20,662 bases of DNA. Source: Alphaproteobacteria bacterium UBA6187 (lineage in GTDB: Bacteria > Pseudomonadota > Alphaproteobacteria > Rickettsiales > UBA6187). The DNA lies in contig DITJ01000074.1 in assembly GCA_002422795.1 (NCBI GenBank), forward strand, positions 260 to 20,921. The letters run 5' to 3'. Below, piece by piece: positions 6,854 through 12,891 of the stretch; position 1 is the stretch's first letter; each line of letters opens with the position of its first letter. A program made the translations under genes and the position numbers. The notes under the pieces are model-generated. The model had not been told where the DNA came from and made no database searches. It saw only the letters and a list, made by a program, of their open reading frames with translations.

Positions 6854-7177
6854 ATGCCACATAACAAAACTATTACTTTTTCCCAGATGGTAGCAAAAAG
6901 TAAATCAGATAATATTTGTTTATATACCGGTCATGATAAGACTGGTCAGTTGGCATGGTATTTCATTTTACTTTCAGACAGCAAAAAAAGGAAATTTACT
7001 CATGAGTATAAAAACGACATAGATCTTGCCGAATATGGAAAAATTATTATTTCCGGCTATGGCAAAGAAGTTCCAAAAGAAACTTTAGCCATGATGAAGG
7101 AAAAATATAATTTTGTAGCAGCTTCTGTGATCGAAGTTAATTTCCAGCCCCGCGAAGAAGCGCCAGAAAGATTGTAA
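6854..7177 (+). CDS. Unknown 107-aa protein coupled to the NAS-like gene
   Basis: This encodes 107 aa and starts 2 nt after the preceding stop, so translation is probably coupled. There is no signal peptide or membrane segment; it is predicted soluble and cytoplasmic. The sequence alternates beta strands and helices (DNICLYTGHDKTGQLAWYFI, then EYGKIIISGYGKEVPKETLA), followed by a charged C-terminus rich in Glu and Pro. I do not recognise the family. Its tight linkage to the NAS-like gene suggests an accessory or partner subunit, but that is inference only. Confidence 0.65.
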   Translation: MPHNKTITFSQMVAKSKSDNICLYTGHDKTGQLAWYFILLSDSKKRKFTHEYKNDIDLAEYGKIIISGYGKEVPKETLAMMKEKYNFVAASVIEVNFQPREEAPERL

Positions 7178-7282
7178 TGTCAATTCCATAGCTGGAAATG
7201 GCATCATGTATGACTATAGCTGATTGATACCAATTATAAAATCAACCAGAATTCCGTATCGAAATCTTATTTTGTGCCAGCT

Positions 7283-7312
7283 AACCTCCAGATAAATAAT
7301 TTTTTGGAGGTT
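7283..7312 (+). promoter_or_regulatory. Hairpin that sequesters the pfpI Shine-Dalgarno
   Basis: AACCTCCA (7283-7290) is exactly complementary to TGGAGGTT (7305-7312), with a 14-nt AT-only-but-one loop. The right arm contains the whole GGAGG Shine-Dalgarno of the gene starting at 7316. The hairpin could gate translation, for example by temperature or a ligand. The structure is seen in the sequence; regulation is inferred. Confidence 0.5.
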
Positions 7313-7315
7313 CTA

Positions 7316-7900
7316 ATGACTACAAGATTACCTGAAGACGTTTATAAAGCTACATCACAGCAAAAAGATGGGCCGCGTGTGCTTATCATGGTTGCTGATA
7401 ATGTAAATGATGTTGAATTCTTCTACCCATATTACCGCTTTATTGAGGCCGGATGCACAGTTGATGTTGCAACACCAAAGGGCAAGGGCTTTAAAGGCGA
7501 TAATGGCGCAGGATTAACAGAAACCCGCAAATTGGAGGAAATAAAAGCCAGTAATTATAATCTACTATATATACCAGGCGGTAAAGCTCCTAAAGAACTT
7601 AAAGATGATGATAATGCTATAAAAATTACCAAGCAATTTGCACAAAATGGTACAACTATTGCAGCATTTTGTCATGGTCCACAAGTATTGGCCGAAGCCG
7701 GTGTTATAGATAACACCCAGATAACCGGTTGGCCAGAGGTGCAGGAGGAAATTGAAGCATCCGGCGCTAATTATGTAAATAAGGAAACAGTGGTGGACGG
7801 TCAGTTCATCACAGCCCGCTGGCCTGGGGATTTACCAGCATTTACAGCAAAAGTGCTGGAGAACCTATATAGGGCTGGCGAAGCAAATAAAGCGGCTTAA
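7316..7900 (+). CDS. DJ-1/PfpI family protein
   Basis: This encodes 194 aa from ATG 7316, which has a perfect GGAGG 5 nt upstream; an upstream GTG at 7274 lacks one. The fold is the class I glutamine-amidotransferase-like DJ-1/PfpI domain over nearly the whole length. It has DVEFFYPYYRFIEAG (32-46), the GGKAP loop, and the nucleophile elbow AAFCHGP with Cys119-His120. Relatives act as glyoxalases, deglycases or stress peptidases/chaperones in the cytoplasm. The position that usually carries the conserved acidic residue before DVE appears to be Asn31 here, which might lower or change catalysis. It is a single gene, separated from the Fur-linked operon by 138 nt. Its Shine-Dalgarno lies in a hairpin. 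Confidence 0.85.
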   Translation: MTTRLPEDVYKATSQQKDGPRVLIMVADNVNDVEFFYPYYRFIEAGCTVDVATPKGKGFKGDNGAGLTETRKLEEIKASNYNLLYIPGGKAPKELKDDDNAIKITKQFAQNGTTIAAFCHGPQVLAEAGVIDNTQITGWPEVQEEIEASGANYVNKETVVDGQFITARWPGDLPAFTAKVLENLYRAGEANKAA

Positions 7901-7948
7901 GTAGGTGTATAGTCACTCACCTCACTACCCGACATAATATATTTGGTT

Positions 7949-8048
7949 AATGAGTGTAACGGTATAACTGTATAACGGCATAAAGATAAAGAGATCGCTC
8001 CCATCTTTCCGTTACACTATTAAACCGTTATACTGTTACACTCTTATT
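7949..8048. terminator. Inverted repeat between convergent pfpI and dksA
   Basis: TAATGAGTGTAACGGTATAAC on the left is mirrored by GTTATACTGTTACACTC at 8028-8044. Further GTAACGG/CCGTTAC copies lie inside. The arms flank the convergent gene ends, so a bidirectional terminator is plausible. The long interior and lack of a T-run leave a small palindromic repeat as an alternative. Confidence 0.35.
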
Positions 8049-8077
8049 AATTATAAATGTCGTTTGGCGAGCTCAAC

Positions 8078-8536
8078 TTAAAACCTCTCATCTTCATCTA
8101 TATGGGTGCGCTCATAATTTTCATGGCGCTCCTGGGCTTCTATGGTAAGTGTTGCAATAGGGCGGGCTTCCAGCCTTTTTACACCTATTTCCTCACCGGT
8201 TTCTTCACAATATCCATAAGAGCCGTCATCTATCCTGCGGATAGCGGAATCAATCTTATCAAGAAGTTTCCTGTAACGGTTACGTGTGCGTAGTTCTAAA
8301 GAAGCTTCAGCTTCAACTGAAGCACGGTCGTTAATATCCGGCTCCTGCCAGTTTTCTTCTTTTAAATGGTCAAGAGTTTCCCTTGATTCTTCTAGTAGCT
8401 CACTGCGCCAATCCTGCAATTTCTTACGGAAATATGCAAGATGCAAAGGACACATATATTCTTCTTTATCAGTTGGCTTATAGCCTTCCGGGAGCTCCAC
8501 TTTAGCAGGATTGAACTTTTTTATTGTAACACTCAT
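8078..8536 (-). CDS. dksA: DksA, RNA polymerase-binding transcription factor
   Basis: This encodes 152 aa. DksA enters the RNA polymerase secondary channel and, with ppGpp, tunes rRNA, amino-acid and stress promoters. A long coiled coil (about 30-100) has its tip at residues 64-73 (QEPDINDRAS), with the acidic residues Asp67 and Asp70 and Ala72 expected there. The C-terminal finger is YGYCEETGEEIG...RLEARPIATL: only the first of four zinc cysteines (Cys110) remains, as is usual in alphaproteobacterial DksA. The start has AGGAG 11 nt upstream. It stands alone and is convergent with the DJ-1 gene. The promoter should lie in 8537-8760, where I see no clear motif. Confidence 0.93.
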   Translation of the reverse strand: MSVTIKKFNPAKVELPEGYKPTDKEEYMCPLHLAYFRKKLQDWRSELLEESRETLDHLKEENWQEPDINDRASVEAEASLELRTRNRYRKLLDKIDSAIRRIDDGSYGYCEETGEEIGVKRLEARPIATLTIEAQERHENYERTHIDEDERF

Positions 8537-8749
8537 AAGCTTTTTAACTCCTAAATATTATTTCTGGCGATAACCACAACAGCCACTCATTATACCCCTT
8601 TTCAAAAGAACCTGCCAATGATTTTCTAAAACCAATTACATTTATTCTTCAAAGAACTTATTTTTCTTACGTGATTTAATCTTTAAAAGCAACAATGTTT
8701 ATTACCACACGCATAAACACAATATATAGTTATTTTTGTAATTTTTTTC

Positions 8750-8778
8750 TTATCATTTCACTATAAAGAGTGTATAAT
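8750..8778 (+). promoter_or_regulatory. Predicted sigma-70 promoter for the small ORF and fliW
   Basis: TTATCA (8750-8755), a 17-nt spacer and a perfect -10 TATAAT (8773-8778). It lies about 34 nt before ATG 8812 and overlaps an alternative upstream GTG start, which it argues against. Confidence 0.5.
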
Positions 8779-8811
8779 GCAAATTCCAAAAATAATAAAG
8801 AAGTTATAAAA

Positions 8812-9012
8812 ATGCTGGATAAACCGAATTATATTAATTTTAAATCCACACTTGGAAATATTAAAGTTACGCCACTGGCGCAGCATATAAAATATGTATC
8901 CCCAAAAAGAAGTGCCAATAATAACAGCAAACCTACAGACTCCATCAAAAAAGCCCACTTCCTGATATTCTCGGTGTTGTTATTATTTATTATAAGCTTC
9001 TTCTTTTATTAA
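8812..9012 (+). CDS. Small single-pass membrane protein upstream of fliW
   Basis: This encodes 66 aa. The frame extends upstream to GTG 8770, but the -10 of the predicted promoter overlaps that codon, so ATG 8812 with a weak AAGAAG is preferred. The first 45 residues are polar and basic (PKRSANNNSKPTDSIKK). The last about 20 (AHFLIFSVLLLFIISFFFY) are one membrane segment ending at the C-terminus, a tail-anchor arrangement. It shows no CsrA features. It lies 50 nt before fliW and is probably co-transcribed with it. The function is unknown and whether it is a real gene is moderately uncertain. Confidence 0.45.
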   Translation: MLDKPNYINFKSTLGNIKVTPLAQHIKYVSPKRSANNNSKPTDSIKKAHFLIFSVLLLFIISFFFY

Positions 9013-9062
9013 GCACAGGCGCATTCTGCTTTAATTATTTAAACTAAAAATGGATTTATCCA

Positions 9063-9581
9063 ATGCAGCAAAGCCTGGTGGAAGATAAAATTGCCCTCAT
9101 AGAAAGCACTACGGGCAAGCCTCCTGCCGAAAATGAATTTATAAATACAAGGGCATTATTAATTGAAAGCAGGTTTGGGCCTGTTTATATAAATCCCGAA
9201 AAAGCAATTTCATTCCCACACGGGATACCGGGAATAGAGCAATTCCTGAGTTTTGGCCTTACAGACATCCCAAATGCCAGCAACAGCCAGTTTAAGTTCC
9301 TGCAATGCCTGAATAATTATATACTGTCATTTATAGTAATACCAGAAAACCATGATAGCCAGCTACTTGAAGAAAGTGATATTGATAGAGCCTGCCTGGA
9401 GCTTGGTATTAATAAACACAACCTCTTGCTGCTTTTTATAGTAACAATACATGAATCGGATTCTGGCACAAAAATTGCAATAAATGCAAGGGCGCCTCTA
9501 TTTGTGGATACATTAAACAGGATTGCATCCCAGTATGTATTTCCAAATAATAATTATGAAATACAGCATTTTATTCAGTAG
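9063..9581 (+). CDS. fliW: FliW-like flagellar assembly factor
   Basis: This encodes 172 aa. FliW binds CsrA and flagellin in the cytoplasm so that flagellin translation matches filament export. Recognisable features in order are: SRFGPVYINPEKAISFPHGI with PGIEQF (the family's I-x-F-P-x-G-I/L-x-G-F/I block), FKFLQCLNNYILSFIVIPEN (the LQ-x-L-x-x-P-x-L-x-F block), LLLLFIVTIHES, and INARAPLFVDTLNRIASQYV. An extra N-terminal stretch of about 30 residues precedes the domain. The ribosome binding site is weak (GGA 9 nt upstream). No csrA or flagellin gene is visible nearby. It is convergent with the response-regulator pair. Confidence 0.75.
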   Translation: MQQSLVEDKIALIESTTGKPPAENEFINTRALLIESRFGPVYINPEKAISFPHGIPGIEQFLSFGLTDIPNASNSQFKFLQCLNNYILSFIVIPENHDSQLLEESDIDRACLELGINKHNLLLLFIVTIHESDSGTKIAINARAPLFVDTLNRIASQYVFPNNNYEIQHFIQ

Positions 9582-9644
9582 TTATCTCACACCAATTCTA
9601 TATCTTTTACTAACTAATAATGGCCTCTGCATAACACTTTAAAC

Positions 9645-9680
9645 TTCTAAAAGTAATAGTAATTTTGTACTTTTATAGAA
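9645..9680. terminator. Possible bidirectional terminator between fliW and the regulator pair
   Basis: TTCTAAAAGTA (9645-9655) pairs with TACTTTTATAGAA (9668-9680) with a two-base bulge. It lies between convergent genes. The stem is AU-rich and the T-run is weak. Confidence 0.35.
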
Positions 9681-9698
9681 ATGGTACCATAATTACGG

Positions 9699-10085
9699 CT
9701 AAACTTTTTTAACAGAGCACAAGGCATCTTTTACCATTTTAACTAACTCTTCATCCGCATAAGGCTTAATAAGGCACTTATAAATTCCGTGCTTCATTCC
9801 CTCCCTTATTTGCTCTTCCCCATCGATAGTCTGCAATATTACAGGTATATCACGAAAACGTGGATCTGATTTTACCTGCTTCAAGAATTCCATGCCTCCC
9901 ATACGCGGCATTATGCGGTCTAATACTATAACAGCAATACCGGGGTTCTGGGAAAGCTTCTGCAACCCCACATAACCATCTTCTGCAAGGATAACTTCAT
10001 ATCCGGTATGGCTTAGGCATTCGCTTATAATATCAAGGTTAAATTCCTCATCATCAATGGCGAGTATTTTTATATTACTTGTCAT
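9699..10085 (-). CDS. Single-domain response regulator (second of a tandem pair)
   Basis: This encodes 128 aa, a receiver domain only. The acidic pair is Asp11-Asp12 (LAIDDEEFN), the phospho-acceptor Asp is in VIVLDRIMPRMGG, the switch Thr in VILQTIDG and the Lys in LIKPYADEE. There is no output domain, so it acts through protein contacts as CheY- or DivK-like regulators do. The start is supported by AAGGA 5 nt before ATG. It lies 12 nt after a close paralogue (SDPRF-R/S-DIPVI-Q-T and PQ/NPxI motifs shared), a tandem duplication in one operon. No histidine kinase is in the window, so the partner is unknown. Confidence 0.85.
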   Translation of the reverse strand: MTSNIKILAIDDEEFNLDIISECLSHTGYEVILAEDGYVGLQKLSQNPGIAVIVLDRIMPRMGGMEFLKQVKSDPRFRDIPVILQTIDGEEQIREGMKHGIYKCLIKPYADEELVKMVKDALCSVKKV

Positions 10086-10097
10086 CTCAATCCTTTA

Positions 10098-10496
10098 TTA
10101 ATGTATTTGGATGGAATCAAGTGCGGAATTTACCAGGTCAACAAGGATTTTATCCTGATATGGCTTGGTAAGATATTGATATACTCCAAGATTTACCGCT
10201 TCAAACTTCAATTCTGGCGCAACAACGGCGGTTTGCATTATTACAGGTATATCGCTGAAACGCGGGTCTGATTTTAATATTTTAAGAACGGCCATGCCAT
10301 CCATGCGTGGCATCATACGGTCAAGAATGATTATAGATATATCTGGGTTCTGCTCTAATTTTGTTAAGGCTACATCACCATCATCTGCGGGTATAACCTC
10401 ATACCCGGCCATACTCAGGTATTCCGTTAATATATCAAGATTAAAAGCATCATCATCAACCGCGAGAATCTTTATATTTTTTGGAAAATTAAGCAT
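10098..10496 (-). CDS. Single-domain response regulator (first of a tandem pair)
   Basis: This encodes 132 aa from ATG 10496, chosen because AAAGGTG lies 5 nt upstream; an in-frame ATG at 10526 lacks a ribosome binding site. It is receiver only: acidic cluster LAVDDDAFN, phospho-Asp in IIILDRMMPRMDG, Thr in VIMQTAVV, and Lys in YLTKPYQDK. It is very like the next gene downstream. Its upstream region runs toward the MITE-like element at 10679-10841. A role in motility or cell-cycle signalling is suggested only by the nearby fliW and CheY-like genes. Confidence 0.85.
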   Translation of the reverse strand: MLNFPKNIKILAVDDDAFNLDILTEYLSMAGYEVIPADDGDVALTKLEQNPDISIIILDRMMPRMDGMAVLKILKSDPRFSDIPVIMQTAVVAPELKFEAVNLGVYQYLTKPYQDKILVDLVNSALDSIQIH

Positions 10497-10678
10497 CTGC
10501 ACACCTTTAATTCTAACTTTTGCCATTATCTGGCATAATGTAATAATAACATTAAAAACTTAATTATATCTTAACAACATTATAAGAATTACAACTTTAG
10601 GTTCGCGCTATATTTTAACTTGTATGTTTTAAGCAAAAGATGGATAATAAAACCGGATGGGCCGCTTAAAATTTATAA

Positions 10679-10841
10679 TATACTCATTCTGATTCAAACT
10701 GCCGATTAGAATCAAGTGTTTTTTGTTATAGGGTAAAATTAAATCCGAAGTAATAGTGGCTCCATTTAAAGGACTCAATTTTTTTCTATAACAAACAAAG
10801 ACGTAGTGTTATAATTGGCAGTTTGAGTCAGAATGAGTATA
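10679..10841. mobile_element. MITE-like 163-bp element with 30-bp terminal inverted repeats
   Basis: The left end starts TATACTCATTCTGATTCAAA and the right end (10812-10841) is its inverted copy, matching at 28 of 30 positions (24 of 25 for the outer 25). A second nested inverted pair, TTTGTTATAG-type (10717-10731 with 10786-10800), lies inside. There is no coding capacity. TA at both outer borders would fit a TA-targeting transposase such as the IS630/mariner group, but this is uncertain. The right end finishes 5 nt before the CheY-like start codon, and a TATAAT at 10810-10815 points toward that gene. Confidence 0.75.
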
Positions 10842-10846
10842 AATAT

Positions 10847-11287
10847 ATGAAATATAAATGCTTGATAGTTGACGACCATAAGCTAATGCGTCACATGATT
10901 GCGCAAAGCCTTGATAAATTACAAATCCAGGATGTTATCTTCTCTCCTGTAGAACATGCAGAAGATGGCTCTGAAGCATTAAGTAAATTGGAAGATGCGT
11001 ATTTTTCCAATGAGCCTGTAGATATTGTTTTCCTGGATTGGAATATGCCGGTAATGAATGGCTATGCACTGCTTGTTAAATGCAGGCAGGATGAAAAATA
11101 TAATTCAACGGCCTTTGTTATGCTAACTGCTGAATCTGAGCAGCAAATGGTTGTTAAAGCTATAAAAGCCGGTGCAACTTCATATATATGTAAGCCTTTT
11201 TCCGTTGATGATCTAAAAGAAAGAATTGACGCAATAATAACATGGGTGCAAAATAAAAAAATGCACCTAAATAACTTAAGCGGATGA
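10847..11287 (+). CDS. CheY-like response regulator
   Basis: This encodes 146 aa from ATG 10847; a TTG at 10823 would start inside the repeat end and is not preferred. It is receiver only and close to chemotaxis CheY: acidic pair in CLIVDDHKLMR, phospho-Asp in IVFLDWNMPVMNGYALL (the DWNMP-x-M-x-G block is typical of CheY), Thr in VMLTAESEQQ, and Lys in SYICKPFSVDDL. CheY-P binds the flagellar switch; that role fits the nearby fliW but no other che genes are visible. No good Shine-Dalgarno is present, because the preceding sequence is the end of the MITE-like element. The last about 20 residues (VQNKKMHLNNLSG) extend past the domain. Confidence 0.85.
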   Translation: MKYKCLIVDDHKLMRHMIAQSLDKLQIQDVIFSPVEHAEDGSEALSKLEDAYFSNEPVDIVFLDWNMPVMNGYALLVKCRQDEKYNSTAFVMLTAESEQQMVVKAIKAGATSYICKPFSVDDLKERIDAIITWVQNKKMHLNNLSG

Positions 11288-11302
11288 TGAGACAACATTA
11301 TC

Positions 11303-12184
11303 CTACAATTTCTCAATAACTTCTTCGGCAATACTGGCCTTTTTAGTTATCACAATAGCGGCAACGCCGGAAATAGTAAAGGTTGCACCAACAATAAGTT
11401 GCCATGTTAATGTTTCTTTCAGGAAAACAACCCCGGCAATCATACCGAATATAGGTATCATCAATGAAAAAGGAACAACCTGGTTTACAGGATGTTTCTG
11501 CAATAAGTAATACCACGAGCCATGCCCTATTATAGTAACGAACACTGCCATATAAAGTAATGATGCTACCGCCATCACCGGCGCATCCTGCATTGATGCA
11601 AACTGCCCGGTTTCAAAAATACCGGAAATTAGAAAAAGCTGCGGTGCGCCGAATAACGAGACCCACGCAATGAAAGAAAGTACATGCACATCTTTCAGAT
11701 TTTTCACCTGTATATTATAATAAGACCAGGCTGCTGCGCCGCCAACCATCATCAGCATGGCCAGATAATTATTGCTTACATTGGGCGCTCCGGTAATTAT
11801 TAATGTGCCGATAAGTGCAAGGACGATTCCGCTTGCAGCTTTTTTACTAATAGTTTCTCCAAATAAAAAATATCCGAGTATAATTACAAACGGCACACGG
11901 AGTTGGTCAATCACCACGGCAACGGAAGAATCTATACCCATGCTAAGCCCCATAAACATAAAGCCAAAATGCAGTACCGTAAGGGTTACGGATATTTTAA
12001 AAAGTTGGAATAACGGCAATTCCGGCTTACGCAGGAATGGAAGTAATATAGTGGCAACAAGAGCCAGCCTTACCCCAAGGAAAAAGAACGTGGGTATGTG
12101 GGAAACAGCCGCCTTTGCAACAACGAAATTGACACCCCAGATTATGGAAATAAAGATGGCAAGCAAAATATGGGGAAATGGCAT
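11303..12184 (-). CDS. EamA/DMT-family transporter
   Basis: This encodes 293 aa with ten predicted membrane helices as two EamA repeats (about 1-135 and 145-280). The N-terminus AIFISIIWGVNFVVAKAAV and the second-repeat ends VPFVIILGYFLFGE and MIPIFGMIAGVVFLKE (P-x-x-x...F-x-E) are diagnostic of drug/metabolite exporters. It resembles the O-acetylserine/cysteine exporter EamA branch, but the substrate cannot be told from sequence. AAAGAG lies upstream of the ATG. The gene is convergent with the CheY-like gene, only 15 nt apart, and no terminator is obvious between them. Confidence 0.9.
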   Translation of the reverse strand: MPFPHILLAIFISIIWGVNFVVAKAAVSHIPTFFFLGVRLALVATILLPFLRKPELPLFQLFKISVTLTVLHFGFMFMGLSMGIDSSVAVVIDQLRVPFVIILGYFLFGETISKKAASGIVLALIGTLIITGAPNVSNNYLAMLMMVGGAAAWSYYNIQVKNLKDVHVLSFIAWVSLFGAPQLFLISGIFETGQFASMQDAPVMAVASLLYMAVFVTIIGHGSWYYLLQKHPVNQVVPFSLMIPIFGMIAGVVFLKETLTWQLIVGATFTISGVAAIVITKKASIAEEVIEKL

Positions 12185-12302
12185 TATTATTACTCTTTAT
12201 GTAAACCAGGATATGGCAACAACTATAGATGTTTTTAGAAAGACATTGAATCAATATATTATCATATCGCGCACCTATTGCAATGCTTGTAATATGCAAA
12301 AT

Positions 12303-12333
12303 ACCTGGCACTAGCACGGGAACACGTGCCACA
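12303..12333. repeat. Short palindromic repeat, copy 1
   Basis: ACCTGGCACTA followed by GGGAACACGTGCCACA can fold (GGCAC with GTGCC). A related block, ACCTGACACTA...GGGACACGGCGCCACA, occurs at 15463-15502. Confidence 0.4.
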
Positions 12334-12424
12334 CACCAAGATTTTAAAAATTCCAAATGCAATTGACATGCCTTGGGTAGCCCCTTAGATTACGTTCTTA
12401 CAAATTCTACTAACCGGAGGAAAA

Positions 12425-12862
12425 ATGAATGTTATAAAATCACCAGTAATTGCCATATCATCCTCAGAGCAAAAAGAATGGGTAATAGAACAATTAGTTA
12501 GCTTCAATAGCGAGTTTACTGCTATACCGCCAAATGAATATGTTATTCCATTAAATTTCCACATTAAAACTATGGATAATACAATTATTGCAGGTATCAA
12601 TGCTTTTATGCTTGCAAAATCAACTGTGTTTGTGAGCATATTATGGGTAGATAAACAGCACCGTGGGTATGATTATGGTTCACAGCTATTGCAATATGTA
12701 GAAACAGCAGCTAAAGCATTGGGGGCGGCTATGATCCATCTGGATACATTTGATTTCCAGGCCAGGGGTTTTTATATAAAATGTGGTTATGAAGAATTTG
12801 CATGTCTTGAAAATTCTCCTGCGCTAGGAAATAAACGCTTTTATATGAAAAAAATTCTATAG
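12425..12862 (+). CDS. GNAT-family N-acetyltransferase
   Basis: This encodes 145 aa with one GNAT domain. Strand 4 and the acetyl-CoA loop are seen as FVSILWVDKQHRGYDYGSQL (Q-x-x-R-G-x-D/G-x-G variant of motif A), followed by helix LLQYVETAAKALGA, then IHLDTFDFQARGFYIKCGYE (motif B, with the aromatic pair before KCGYEE). The family transfers acetyl groups from acetyl-CoA to amines; the substrate is unknown. Start ATG 12425 has a strong CCGGAGGAAAA. It lies 29 nt before mgtE on the same strand, so it may be co-transcribed with mgtE. Confidence 0.88.
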   Translation: MNVIKSPVIAISSSEQKEWVIEQLVSFNSEFTAIPPNEYVIPLNFHIKTMDNTIIAGINAFMLAKSTVFVSILWVDKQHRGYDYGSQLLQYVETAAKALGAAMIHLDTFDFQARGFYIKCGYEEFACLENSPALGNKRFYMKKIL

Positions 12863-12891
12863 CATAAATTCGTATTAACTAGAGGAATCAA

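Noticed and set aside
7178..7282. Terminator after the 107-aa gene
   Set aside because: TTCCA-TAGC-TGGAA is only a 5-bp stem with no T-run, too weak to call.
8812..9012. csrA upstream of fliW
   Set aside because: The 66-aa product has none of the CsrA beta-strand motifs and ends in a membrane helix.
11772..12314. 180-codon open frame on the plus strand
   Set aside because: It is mostly antisense to the clearly recognisable EamA transporter gene.
12863..12891. Mg2+ riboswitch upstream of mgtE
   Set aside because: Only 29 nt separate the GNAT stop from the mgtE start, too short for an M-box-type element.
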